64,000 bases of DNA from Pyxicephalus adspersus (taxonomy: Eukaryota > Chordata > Amphibia > Anura > Pyxicephalidae). The stretch is from NCBI RefSeq assembly GCF_032062135.1, contig NC_092869.1:42691219-42755218 (forward strand), written 5' to 3'. The number at the start of each line of letters is the position of its first letter. The first letter of the stretch is position 1. The notes beneath the pieces are model-generated. The model was given only the letters and a program-made list of their open reading frames with translations, made no database searches and was not told the origin of the DNA. The position numbers and the translations under genes are program-made. This document shows positions 22,701 to 44,800 of this stretch, piece after piece.

Positions 22701-24909
22701 AGAAATGAAATGTTAGAGGTTCAGTGCTGTGTGAGGGTCTGACTCTGGTGTCCCATCCATAGGCAGTATGTGATTGGAATCTGGAGGGTCATTCCCTGGG
22801 TACTCTGATCATGTGACATTGGTTTGGATCTTCCAGGTTCTTTATGACGGGTTATCTCCCTCTGGGATTCGAGTTTGCAGCAGAGCTGACTTATCCGGAA
22901 TCAGAGGGAACTTCATCGGGTCTGCTGAACATGTCTGCACAGGTGAGTGTGTGTAGGTTAAAAACAGTGCCTTTGGAGCCCTCGGGGGTGGCAGGAAGAG
23001 TCAGGAATACGAATAAGTAGGTGAGGGGAGTTAGGGGTCTTAAAAGTTGTAAGGAACAGTTGGAGCGTCAGGGGTTGTATCAAGGTCCAGAAGCCCCCAA
23101 AGGGGACAGAATGGGCCAAAGGCACTCAGTGATGTCCTAGAGAGACAGGAGGTATAAAGGGATGGCAGGAATATTGAAGAATCCCTAGGGACCCCAGAGG
23201 TGGCAGGAAGAACCCCGACATATTATGAAGACTACTATCAGGGTAATTTTATCTAAGTTGTGGCTACAATTGAAGGGTTAAAGTTTTCCCAGCATTCTGG
23301 ACATTCCATGAATTCCAGAACAATCAGCAGCTTTGTACTTTATACTGTTCAGAGATTGCTGAATGCCCAGGAGAATGTGCCTACAAAATCCCTTAAGGAT
23401 CAGTTTGTCTGTTTGTGGGCCCCGGGCACCAGCATATGCGGACATTACCATATGTGGGCCCCGGGTACCACCATACACGGGCCCTGGGCATCGCCATAGA
23501 TTAGGCTGCAGACGCCACCATAAACTACATCACCACATGTGGGCCCCTGGTACCACCATACACAGGCCTCGGGCACCAGAGAGTACTAAAATATTTATTT
23601 GTCTAAACATCAAAGTCTGTAAAAGTAAAAATTCACTACATTTTTACTGCGAGTATGTTTCTTTCAGGTGTTCGGATTGATCTTCACAACAGCTCAGGGG
23701 CAAATTTTGGAGAAATTTGGGGTTCAGTCTGGCAACCTCCTACTGTGCAGCTTCCTGCTCGTTGGTGCAATTATGACAGGTATGCCCCCCCCCCCCCTTT
23801 ACATTGCTCCCCCGCCCCCCCCCCCCCCCCCTCCATGCTGCCTTCATTTACCCGGATTTTTCTTGCAGGGTTTATTAAAGCGGACCTCCGCAGACAGAGG
23901 GCCAACCAGGAGGCTTTGCATGCAGTAAGTAACCCTTCACTATACAAATTTCCATCATGTCTGCTGAGCAACTACAATTCCCAGCAATCGTAGAACAGAG
24001 CTCACTCCCAGGTTTTTTTCAGGGGAGGATTTTGCATGCCATGAGCAGTGATGTGCAGAATATTCCTGCAGCTTCCGTCATGGCCTTTTCTTCTCCCATA
24101 AATAAATCAAGAGATGACAGAAGGCTGAAGTTTTGGTGGAGGGCACCTGTCTGTGCAGATCCACCCCCTCGAGGAGGGATCTACCTCTATCATATATTTG
24201 TACAGTTGTCCCAGCTCCCAGAATCCTCTGCTGCTTATCATTGCCATCGATAAATGGATGATTGCCATGTGCAGAGTGTTCTGCTGTCCAGCCAGGTCTG
24301 CCTATTATCGGGCGATGGGTCACAATACATGGAGTTCATGGTTGGAAGATCTGATGATGGCAGTCAGTGTGTAGGACGAGAGATCTGTGATTGGTGGACC
24401 TGGGAGTGGCAGCAAAATTTCTATAAATAATCCTCCAATCACAATCTCCGATTTGTGTGAATGGTGCAGGGCGCCCTCTGCTGACAGCTCATATTGTTGC
24501 AGCTTCTGACCGAGGGCCCCGCTGCGGACAAACGGTACGGTACAGTTTTAAGGTAAGTGCCATGTTGGTGCTACGGGGCAGCCGCTTCTAACATTTTCCC
24601 TTTTGTAGAAAAAACTGTATGTCATGGAACAGCCCCCTCCCGTCCTCCAATCCCAGACCCCCGCTCTGACACCTGGCTGTGGTCTGTCTGTATAGTGTCA
24701 ATGTGCTATAACCCCCGTCCCCCATTGGTGGCGCTCTGCTATGGCTTTGGTGGTAGCTGGTCAGGGGGGCTGTTTGGGGACCATACGGCATTGACGACAC
24801 CTTGTTTTTCACCCAGGGACCCGTGCAGAGAGAAGTAGAGGTGGCGATGACCAAGGCAATGGCAGAAAGCAGTGAGGTGCCGACTCCTCTGCTTACCCAG
24901 GACACCTGA
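16759..24909 (+). CDS. FLVCR2: Heme/choline transporter family protein FLVCR2
   Basis: Ten coding exons: 16759-17331, 18724-18865, 19875-20015, 21468-21535, 21733-21836, 22498-22608, 22837-22942, 23668-23779, 23869-23924, 24817-24909. All phases join, giving 501 residues. A non-coding 5' exon likely ends at 16657, with the start exon opening at 16735. FLVCR2 is a 12-span MFS transporter; in vertebrates it moves choline across the blood-brain barrier and has also been linked to heme. Seen: [13 protein letters not shown] and [11 protein letters not shown] in the first spans, [51 protein letters not shown] and GQILEKFG, all family signatures. The match is closer to FLVCR2 than FLVCR1, and ERG28/TTLL5 next door agree. 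An extra 50-bp exon at 24503-24552 would change the C-terminus. Exon 1 reads on in frame into a minisatellite. Confidence 0.95.
17340..18020. repeat. 36-bp minisatellite at the FLVCR2 exon 1 donor
   Basis: Units of 36 bp with GGGGTATGCCAACAGCCTGG start about 9 bases after the donor at 17331/17332. They flank the N gap 17521-17951. 36 is a multiple of 3 and the frame of exon 1 stays open through the whole visible array. Confidence 0.93.
17521..17951. other. Assembly gap
   Basis: Run of N with the same 36-bp unit on both sides, so the gap is an unresolved part of the array. Confidence 0.99.
18905..19850. repeat. About 34-bp minisatellite in FLVCR2 intron 2
   Basis: Units of about 34 bp with TGTGTGTGGAATGTCAGAGG and GTGTAGTGACAGC fill the intron. 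They flank the N gap 19129-19434. Apparent Cys/Val-rich ORFs here are translation of the repeat. Confidence 0.92.
19129..19434. other. Assembly gap
   Basis: Run of N inside the 34-bp array of FLVCR2 intron 2. Confidence 0.99.
20125..21190. repeat. About 31-bp minisatellite in FLVCR2 intron 3
   Basis: More than 30 units of about 31 bp with GGGGGGATCCATCTATAGAG and CAGAATGTATG. It is the longest gap-free array in the window, about 1.07 kb. Confidence 0.92.
21880..22480. repeat. Pyrimidine-rich degenerate tract in FLVCR2 intron 5
   Basis: About 600 bases rich in CTCTCTCC and TTCCCC motifs, with no fixed unit length. It reaches into the polypyrimidine tract of exon 6. The ORFs here are low-complexity Ser/Pro/Leu and not genes. 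Confidence 0.7.
24503..24552 (+). other. FLVCR2: Candidate alternative exon of FLVCR2
   Basis: A 50-bp stretch with a clean acceptor (TTGTTGCAG) and donor (AGGTAAGT). It opens in frame after exon 9 as [16 protein letters not shown]. Because 50 is not a multiple of 3 it moves the last exon into another frame, giving DPCREK and a stop at 24838. Skipping it gives the longer tail that ends TPLLTQDT at 24909. The longer tail looks more natural. Confidence 0.5.
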
Positions 24910-24996
24910 GGGCCGGGCCCTCAACTTCCAGACTACCAAAGACGGAAGCGTGCACAATCATCAAGACGATCCAGACAAAAATACCCCTAAAATGTC

Positions 24997-25010
24997 TTTA
25001 TTTAAATAAA
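24997..25010. terminator. Palindromic bidirectional poly(A) signal, FLVCR2 and ERG28
   Basis: TTTATTTAAATAAA is a perfect 14-bp palindrome. On the plus strand AATAAA (25005-25010) serves FLVCR2, 96 bases past its stop. On the minus strand AATAAA (complement of 24997-25002) serves ERG28, 133 bases past its stop. No other canonical signal lies between the two stop codons. Confidence 0.85.
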
Positions 25011-25134
25011 AATAATATGAAGGAAGATGACACGGTGTGGAATGTTCTGTCCGGGGCTGTGTCTGATTTCTGTTGGCACCTTGTGTTGGGAACAGTCCAG
25101 GACCATGGCCAGGGATGGGGGGGGGTCTCCATTC

Positions 25135-26488
25135 TCAGTTCCTCTTCTTTGTGGCGGCAGTGGTGGGCGTGTCCTGATCAACTTCCAGATACTGGAACCC
25201 AATCATCATCCCCAGGATGGAAAAACCTGCAAGGGGTACAAAGATTTTACAGAGGGATCAAATATTACATCATCAGATGATCTACTGACCAATCCAAGGT
25301 CAGATGTGGAGAGACCCCCAACCCTATGGGACAGAGATTTGTCCCAGGCCCAACTTTAGGGGTCCACAGATTTTAGGGGCCAGCTGTGGAGTTCAAACCC
25401 CCCCCCCCCCCCACTGACCAATCCAAGGCCAGCTGTGGAGTTCGACCCCCACCTTACTCCTCCCTTCACTGACCAAATCCAGGGCCGGCCCTGAACCCTA
25501 ACCCCCACCTTCCCCAGTGTTTACCCCCCAACTACTAAGGGATCCTCTCCCTGGAGTGACAGAGAGAGAGGGGCCAAGCCAAGCTGGGTACCAGCTCACA
25601 TGTAGGAGGGGCATCATATATAGGAGTGCTGCAGCTGCCACCATCCTAAATTCCAAAAGGCACCAACAAAGCGCCCTCTGCTGCCAGGACACATCATGTC
25701 ACATTCTCTATCAATGCACTGATCTCAGGTGGGATGCACCCAGGGGCACCAGAAGGTACAAAGTGTGCCACTGCACTAGGGCCCTGAGTCAGTTTGGCAC
25801 TTATTGGGTACATCTTGACTGGATGGAACCAATGAGCAGATTGCACGCAGACCGCGCATTCCGGTGCCACTGGGACAGAAGTGTAATGGGGTGGGACATT
25901 CATTACTCACTTGCAACCATAAGTGGCGCCATAACTCCGATGGTCATCTGGGCAGTGTGATAGATCCAGACTTCAGACAGGAAGTGGGCCAGTGCCAGGA
26001 TGAAGGTCCACAGGGTGAGGTGGTAGAGTCTGCAGAGAGGCGGACAGAGAGGAGAGGATCAGATGAGGTGATACCACATGGGGGGGACGGGGGTGGGGGT
26101 AAATGTCAAACCTACGTCTTGTTCCGGATATCGATGGCACAAGCGCAGCGAATCAAAGAGGAGAGAAGCGTCCAGATCCCGAAGGTGCGAGCCTGTAGGC
26201 CATTCACTGGGGGGGGGGAGAAGACATGCTAACTACATACATGTGACACGCTAATCATACATACTACACACAGCGTCCATACAATTGACCCTGCGTCCCA
26301 TAGTGATTGGTGGAGAGGTGCCCACAGGTGGGGCAGATGGGAGACACTTTCTTACCTTGGCTTGGCCTCCCCGTGTATAATTTATCGCTCAGGAAGCTGT
26401 GATCGCGGAAGCTCTGCAGAGTGTTTCCAGCCGCAATAATGGAAACCATCATCAGCCAACTGCGCAGGACAGCAAGGAAGCGACTCAT
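25135..26488 (-). CDS. ERG28: Ergosterol biosynthetic protein 28 homolog
   Basis: Four coding exons on the minus strand: 26488-26356, 26206-26116, 26029-25911, 25226-25135. They join to 144 residues (human 140). In yeast Erg28 is an ER membrane scaffold tethering sterol C-4 demethylation enzymes; the animal protein is thought to do the same for cholesterol synthesis. Seen: MSRFLAVLRSWLMMVSIIAA (first membrane span), GNTLQSFRDH, LYTGRPSQVNGLQARTFGIW, CAIDIRNKTLYHLTLWTF and the Lys-rich end AATKKRN, a typical ER-retention type tail. MSRFL was chosen over an in-frame ATG five codons upstream because family members start there. The exon carries 40 bases of 5' UTR (to 26528). A non-coding first exon probably ends at 27320, head-to-head with TTLL5. 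Confidence 0.97.
25390..25412. repeat. C-run with duplicated flank in ERG28 intron 3
   Basis: A run of C is flanked by two copies of CACTGACCAATCCAAGGCC-like sequence with AGCTGTGGAGTTC. A short local duplication. Nothing else is recognisable between the last two ERG28 exons. Confidence 0.6.
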
Positions 26489-26569
26489 TATTTCCACCGA
26501 CACCTTCCAGACTCTGACCCGTTGTCACCTGGAGGAGAGAACAGGGAGACACCCCAAGGATTATTCATA

Positions 26570-27195
26570 GCTATTCCCCATTTATACCCCCTTCTTCCTT
26601 ACCCTTCCTCCACATTTACCCCCTTCTACCTTATACAAAGCAGAATATACCCCCTCCTTCCATAACCATCTCCCACAAATACCCCCTCCTTCCATACGCA
26701 TCCCCCACATATACCCCCCATTCCAGAAAATACACCCCTTCTTCCTTACCCATCCCTCTGATATACCCCATTCCATCTTATCCACCCTCAGAATGTACCC
26801 CCTTCTTCCTTACCCTTCCCCCACATATCCCCCCTTCCACATTATCCAACCCAGAATATACCCCCCCCTGCCATAACCGTCCCCCACAAATACCCCCTTC
26901 TACCCTATCCAACCAGAAAAACCCCCCCCCCCCTTTCCATAACCATCCCCCACAAATACCCCCTTCTACCTTATCCAACCCAGAAAATACCCCCCTCCTT
27001 CCATACCCATCTCCCATATACCCGCTTTCAATTTATCCATTCCAGAAAATACCCCCCTTCTTCCTTACCCATCCCTCTGATATACCCCATTCCATCTTAT
27101 CCACCCCCAGAATTTACCCCCTTCTTTCTAACCCATCCTGCGCATATAACCCCTTTTCCCTTACCCATCATTCTCACATATACCCCCTCCCATCT
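26570..27195. repeat. C-rich degenerate minisatellite in the ERG28 first intron
   Basis: Irregular units with CCTTCTTCCTTACCCATCC and TTATCCAACCCAGAA. It fills the intron between the non-coding and the first coding exon of ERG28. On the minus strand it reads as Gly/Trp-rich ORFs that are only repeat translation. Confidence 0.8.
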
Positions 27196-27299
27196 TACCC
27201 ATCCACAGCAAACACCACTATACCCCCTATTGTATAATCCTACCACTATACCCATACCCCCTAAAATACCTCTCTTAATACCCCACTTACCCTCTCAGT

Positions 27300-27533
27300 G
27301 TCTCTCCAGCTTTTCTTACCAGAGGTTCATTGTCCCAAGTGTCAAGGAATGCCACGCCTTCCACTATTCACGAGGTCGCTCCGCTCCTGCTGATTGGTGA
27401 AGTGAGAACCTCGTGTAGCTCGGACCAACTCCAAGTGTCCCGCCTCCTTCACCCTAGCAACCAAAGGCGATGGGCGGGATCCCAAGTGACGTACAGCTGC
27501 GTTGTTGTTGTGGTAACAGGGAAGCGTATAGAA
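27300..27533. promoter_or_regulatory. Bidirectional promoter ERG28/TTLL5
   Basis: About 210 bases separate the ERG28 non-coding exon (donor at 27320) from the TTLL5 start codon. The stretch is CpG-rich with GGGCGGGA (27473-27480), a CRE-like TGACGTA (27487-27493) and GTTGTTGTGGTAAC (27504-27517). The last is close to an RFX X-box: its right half GGTAAC is perfect, while two bases of the left half differ. RFX control would fit TTLL5 as a ciliary gene. No TATA box. Confidence 0.6.
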
Positions 27534-40271
<12,738 letters not shown>

Positions 40272-40412
40272 CTCATTGCTGTGTGCAGGGACATCAACTG
40301 AGGGTTGACATTAACAGAGACCTTCCAGACATCTATAGCTGCAGGGCCAGCTGATACCATACATTGTGATTGCTTTAGATGATGTAAATATTATTTTGTA
40401 TTATACAGAGGA

Positions 40413-40418
40413 AATAAA
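40413..40418 (+). terminator. TTLL5: TTLL5 poly(A) signal AATAAA
   Basis: AATAAA 142 bases after the TTLL5 stop, followed by a TG-rich stretch (TTTTATGTCTATGTTGTG) as expected for a cleavage site. Confidence 0.85.
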
Positions 40419-41164
40419 TTATATTTTATGTCTATGTTGTGTTCCCAAACAATTTTGCTGAATGGTGCAATAAGACTGGGGCTGGGATAACTGACAAGAA
40501 GGGACTGTACAGGGTGATGGAGGAGGGGCTGGTTGGGGTAAAGGGGGGGTGGGTGGAGGAGGGTCTGTCGGGTAAGAGGGGGCGATGGAGCAGGGTCTGT
40601 CGGGTGGGAGGGGCAATGGAGGATGGTCAATTGGTGATTAATCATGGTATGGTGGGAAGACATCACAGGAGGGACTGTTGGGGTATTGGACTAAGATTAG
40701 GGCCCATGAATTGACGATGACTGGGATGGTTCAAATAAACAGATGTATCCAAAAATTGTGTCATAACAAAGCCCAATCACAGCAGATTGGCACCAAGCTT
40801 TGGGGGGAGGATATGTGTATATGTTTGTGTGTGGGGAATAATACCACAATTACCTTGCACCATGTGTATTCTGGGAAAAGTTCTGGTGGATATGGTGTTT
40901 GGATGAAGAAACATTCAGATCCTGCCACACAGGGCTCAATAGAGGAATAATGGCCGCCAGAGGTCACTATATCAATCATTGTTCTAAGGGTAATATCATC
41001 CACCATGATGAATGAGGCCATCTCCAGCTGACCCCCTGAGCCCTAACAGCATATGGGGTATTACCATGTTGGGGTGCCAGCTAGTGCTCTCTAGCTTTGG
41101 GTGGAGTCATTTTGCTCTCATGAAGAAGATATCATGAAAACCTGGGACCCCCCACACATATAAT

Positions 41165-41490
41165 GCTGTCCAGAGAACATTGAGCCAGTCCCATCTGTCT
41201 CTGTACAGAGGAGCTGACACTCTATTGTCCCCCCCACAGTCACACACTATAAATATACATTTATATAGTTCTGACATAAACCACAGTGCTGTACAGAGAA
41301 CACTGAGCCAGTCCCATCAGTCTCTGTACAGAGGAGATGACACTCTAATGCCCCCCCACAGTCACACACTATTATATACATTTATATAGCTCTGACGTAT
41401 ACCATAGTGCTGTACAGAGGAGCTGACAAGCTATTATTATACGTATTTTATCGCTCTGACATATATCGCAAAGCTGTATAGAGGAGCTGA
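41165..41490 (-). repeat. About 122-bp tandem unit, 3 copies, between TTLL5 and IFT43
   Basis: Same unit as at 8681-9045 but in reverse orientation: CTCTGTACAGAGGAGCTGAC, CAGTCACACACTAT and CATTTATATAG recur at about 41169, 41291 and 41412. 40420-41160 shows no gene and only short G-rich repeats (40520-40620). Confidence 0.85.
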
Positions 41491-41714
41491 CATTCTAATA
41501 TACATTTATGTACCGCACTGCTCGTTCGCTATATTGGCCAAGCTGAACTTTCTCATGGGGCCACTAGGGGGAGTAGCCGGACTTCTGACAATTAGAGAAG
41601 GGGCAAGTCTAATTAGTGATAACTTCCTTAAATGGCTGCCATAGTGGGTGGGGTTTTCAGGAGTTATCCTAGAAGGCCCGCCCTTTCTAGGCACTAAACC
41701 CAAATAAAGGAGGC

Positions 41715-41801
41715 GTTGCCTGATAATGTGGTTTCCGCAGCTGTAGAGAGCGGCCTGGTTACTATGGAGATCAGCGAGTGACTACCGAGAGCAGCCGGAA
41801 T
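41715..41801 (+). promoter_or_regulatory. IFT43: IFT43 promoter with RFX-like half sites
   Basis: GTTGCC (41715-41720) and GTTACTATGGAGAT (41758-41771) resemble left halves of the RFX X-box found before many intraflagellar transport genes; the right halves are poor. Both lie within 90 bases of the IFT43 ATG. Confidence 0.4.
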
Positions 41802-44800
41802 ATGGAGGATGTGCTGGAGCTGGGGGAGAGCCGGAGAACCGGGGCAAGTATATAGGGAGACCTACCTTATATACAGAGACCCCCGATATATACCCTTATA
41901 TACAGAGACACCCCCATATATATATACCCTTATTTACAGAGACCCCCCTCCATATATATATACCCTTATAGAAGCTAACAAATGTACTCAAGATAGCTCC
42001 TTTACATTAATGCAAATGGTTAGAATATGCCACATCCCTTTCAATCTAACATTGCAAGACGCTTTGTTTTGGCTGGGTCATTGGACTTGGGACTTCTAAA
42101 GCATATAATATTTTTTTTAACACCTCAAACAAAATATTTAGAAATAGTCCAATGATTTATTAATTTATAATTCATAAAACATCACAAAAATCCAAAAGTT
42201 GGTACATATTAAATCCAGAGGTTAGTACATAATGAATAGGCTAATGATATATCAACGTGTTTCTCATAACAAAGTCTGCTTCATCAGGAGTTCATTAGCT
42301 GCTACCAATAGAGATGTCAATTTTCTGGATAAATGAGTCACAGGATCCATCAATGCAGCTGTCCTAATAATGCAATCGTTTCCAAACTAGTAATTTTCTA
42401 TATTCATACGTATTCCAATGTTAAGTGGACGATTTGTTTTACCCCTGTCCTATTAGGAGTTTGGTTCCAGGATAAAGAGCCCCCCCAATATATATACTCT
42501 TATATACAGAGCCCCCCATATATACCCTTATATACAGAGACCCCCCCATATAAACCCTATATACAGAGCCCCACCTTATATACAGAGAGCCCCCAATATA
42601 TATACCCTTAAATACCGAGACCCCCCCAATATATATACTCTTATATACAGAGCCCCCCTATATATACTCTTATATACAGAGACCCCCCAATATATATACC
42701 CTTATTTACAGAGACCCCTCATATATATATATATACCCTTATAGAAGCTAACAAATGTACTCAAGATTTAGATTAATGCAAATGGTTAAAATATGCCACA
42801 TCCCTTTCAATCTAACATTGCAGGACGCTTTGTTTTTGCATTGGCCTTGGGACTTTTAAAGCATATAATATTTTTTTGAACACCTTAAACAATATATTTA
42901 TAAATAATCCAATGATTTATTAATTTATAATTCATAAAACTTGGTTAATAACATCACAAAAATCCAAAAGTTGGTACATATTAAATCCAGAGGTTAGTAC
43001 ATAATGAATAGGCTAATGATATATAGACGCGTTTCTCAGAACAAAGTCTGCTTCATCAGGAGTTCATTAGCTGCTATCAATAGAGATGTATATTTTCTGT
43101 ATACATGACAGGATCCATCAATGCAGGTGTCCTATTAATGCTAAAAAGTGGACGATTTGTTTTACCCCTGTCCTATTAGGATTTTGGTTCCAGGATAAGT
43201 TTGTCCCACCCTTACATTTATATTTCCTTTATATTATTATTATTATTATTATTAATAATATCACTAAACAGGATTTGTATAGCACCAACATATTATGCAG
43301 CGCTGTATATAGTACTGTATACAAAGTACCTCCCCCCCATATCCAGCCTGTACTGCCCAATCATATACCTGGAGTCTGATGACATCATAGTCCCATGATG
43401 TGACCATCATTTACTCCTGGCACAATTATTCTTATTATCTTGTATTTATATAGCGGTGACATATTACACAGCGCTGTACAAAGCTATTGGTATGTGATAT
43501 AGGGGGATGTGTATGACCTGAGTGTTATCATTTCTCCAGGGCGCCAGGATGGGACGTCGTGCTCGAGCTGCTCAAGACATCCAGGATGATGGGGACACTT
43601 CCCGGAGCTCATCCACAAGAGAGGTGCACTGAGGGTGACCCCCAAAACAACAAATCTGCTGCTCCTGTCCGATATTATTCAGCAAATTCCAATGAAGGGA
43701 CACCTAGAGGGAGGGGTGGGGGGTGTATTCAGGGAGAATAGACACCAAAGGTTTCATAGCTCTACAGAGCAGGGATGGAGTAATATACAAGGGCATCTGT
43801 ACAAGAAAGGAATTTAGGGGTGGGGTGGTGCTTAGGTCTGTGGACATAGCATTGAGTATTTAAGGATCATGCTATTTCTGCCTCCTGCATGGTATACTGT
43901 TGTTTTGTTTTGGAATTTTCCGATTCTCTTGATTTTTATGTTTTAGGGTCCCCCAAAACCCCTGCGACAAGGAGGGTGGGCAGATGACTCCTCGGGGACC
44001 TCCAAGTAAGTATTTGCCTGTAAGTACAGGAAAAGGTGCAGCCTGCACCACGGATAGGTCACATGATGTCACTTCTCTGACATACACAGATGGATAAAGA
44101 AATGATATATTTTCATTGCAGGCTGGGAAAGCGAGGTGCAGAGGACATGGAAGAGTAAGTGACACCACCTATAGCTGTAGAGATGTACAATGGTAGAATA
44201 TGGACATTCAACCATCAATACAAATATTCCTCTATTACCCCAATATTTCCACCATTGGATTGGTCAGGCATATTCCATGTTACATTAATCATACTGACAA
44301 GTCACCCCGCACACATCTGTAGCGTATGGGGGGAGCAGGGACACATCACCTGTGTCCATTGTGACATTGGGACACGTCATCCCCCACACACGTCTGTAGT
44401 GTATGGGGGGAGCAGGGACACATCACCCCGCGCACATCTGTAGTGTATAGGGGGAGCAGGGACACGTCACCTGGACCACATCTGTAGTGTATAGGGGGAG
44501 CAGGGACACATCACTCCGCACACATCTGTAGTGTATAGGAGGAGCAGGGACACGTCACCCCCTCACACATCTGTAGTGTATAGGGGGAGCAGGGACACGT
44601 CACCCCCTCACACATCTGTAGTGTATAGGGGGAGCNNNNNNNNNNNNNNNNNNNNNNNNNNNNNNNNNNNNNNNNNNNNNNNNNNNNNNNNNNNNNNNNN
44701 NNNNNNNNNNNNNNNNNNNNNNNNNNNGGAGCAGGGACACGTCACCCCCTCACACATCTGTAGTGTATAGGGGGAGCAGGGACACGTCACCCCCTCACAC

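Noticed and set aside
23363..23680. 105-codon plus-strand ORF in FLVCR2 intron 7
   Set aside because: It runs over short repeats (GTGGGCCCCGGGTACCACC type) and into the next exon in the wrong frame.
40420..41800. Search for TGFB3 between TTLL5 and IFT43
   Set aside because: No cystine-knot motif or furin site was seen on either strand; only repeats and a promoter are present.
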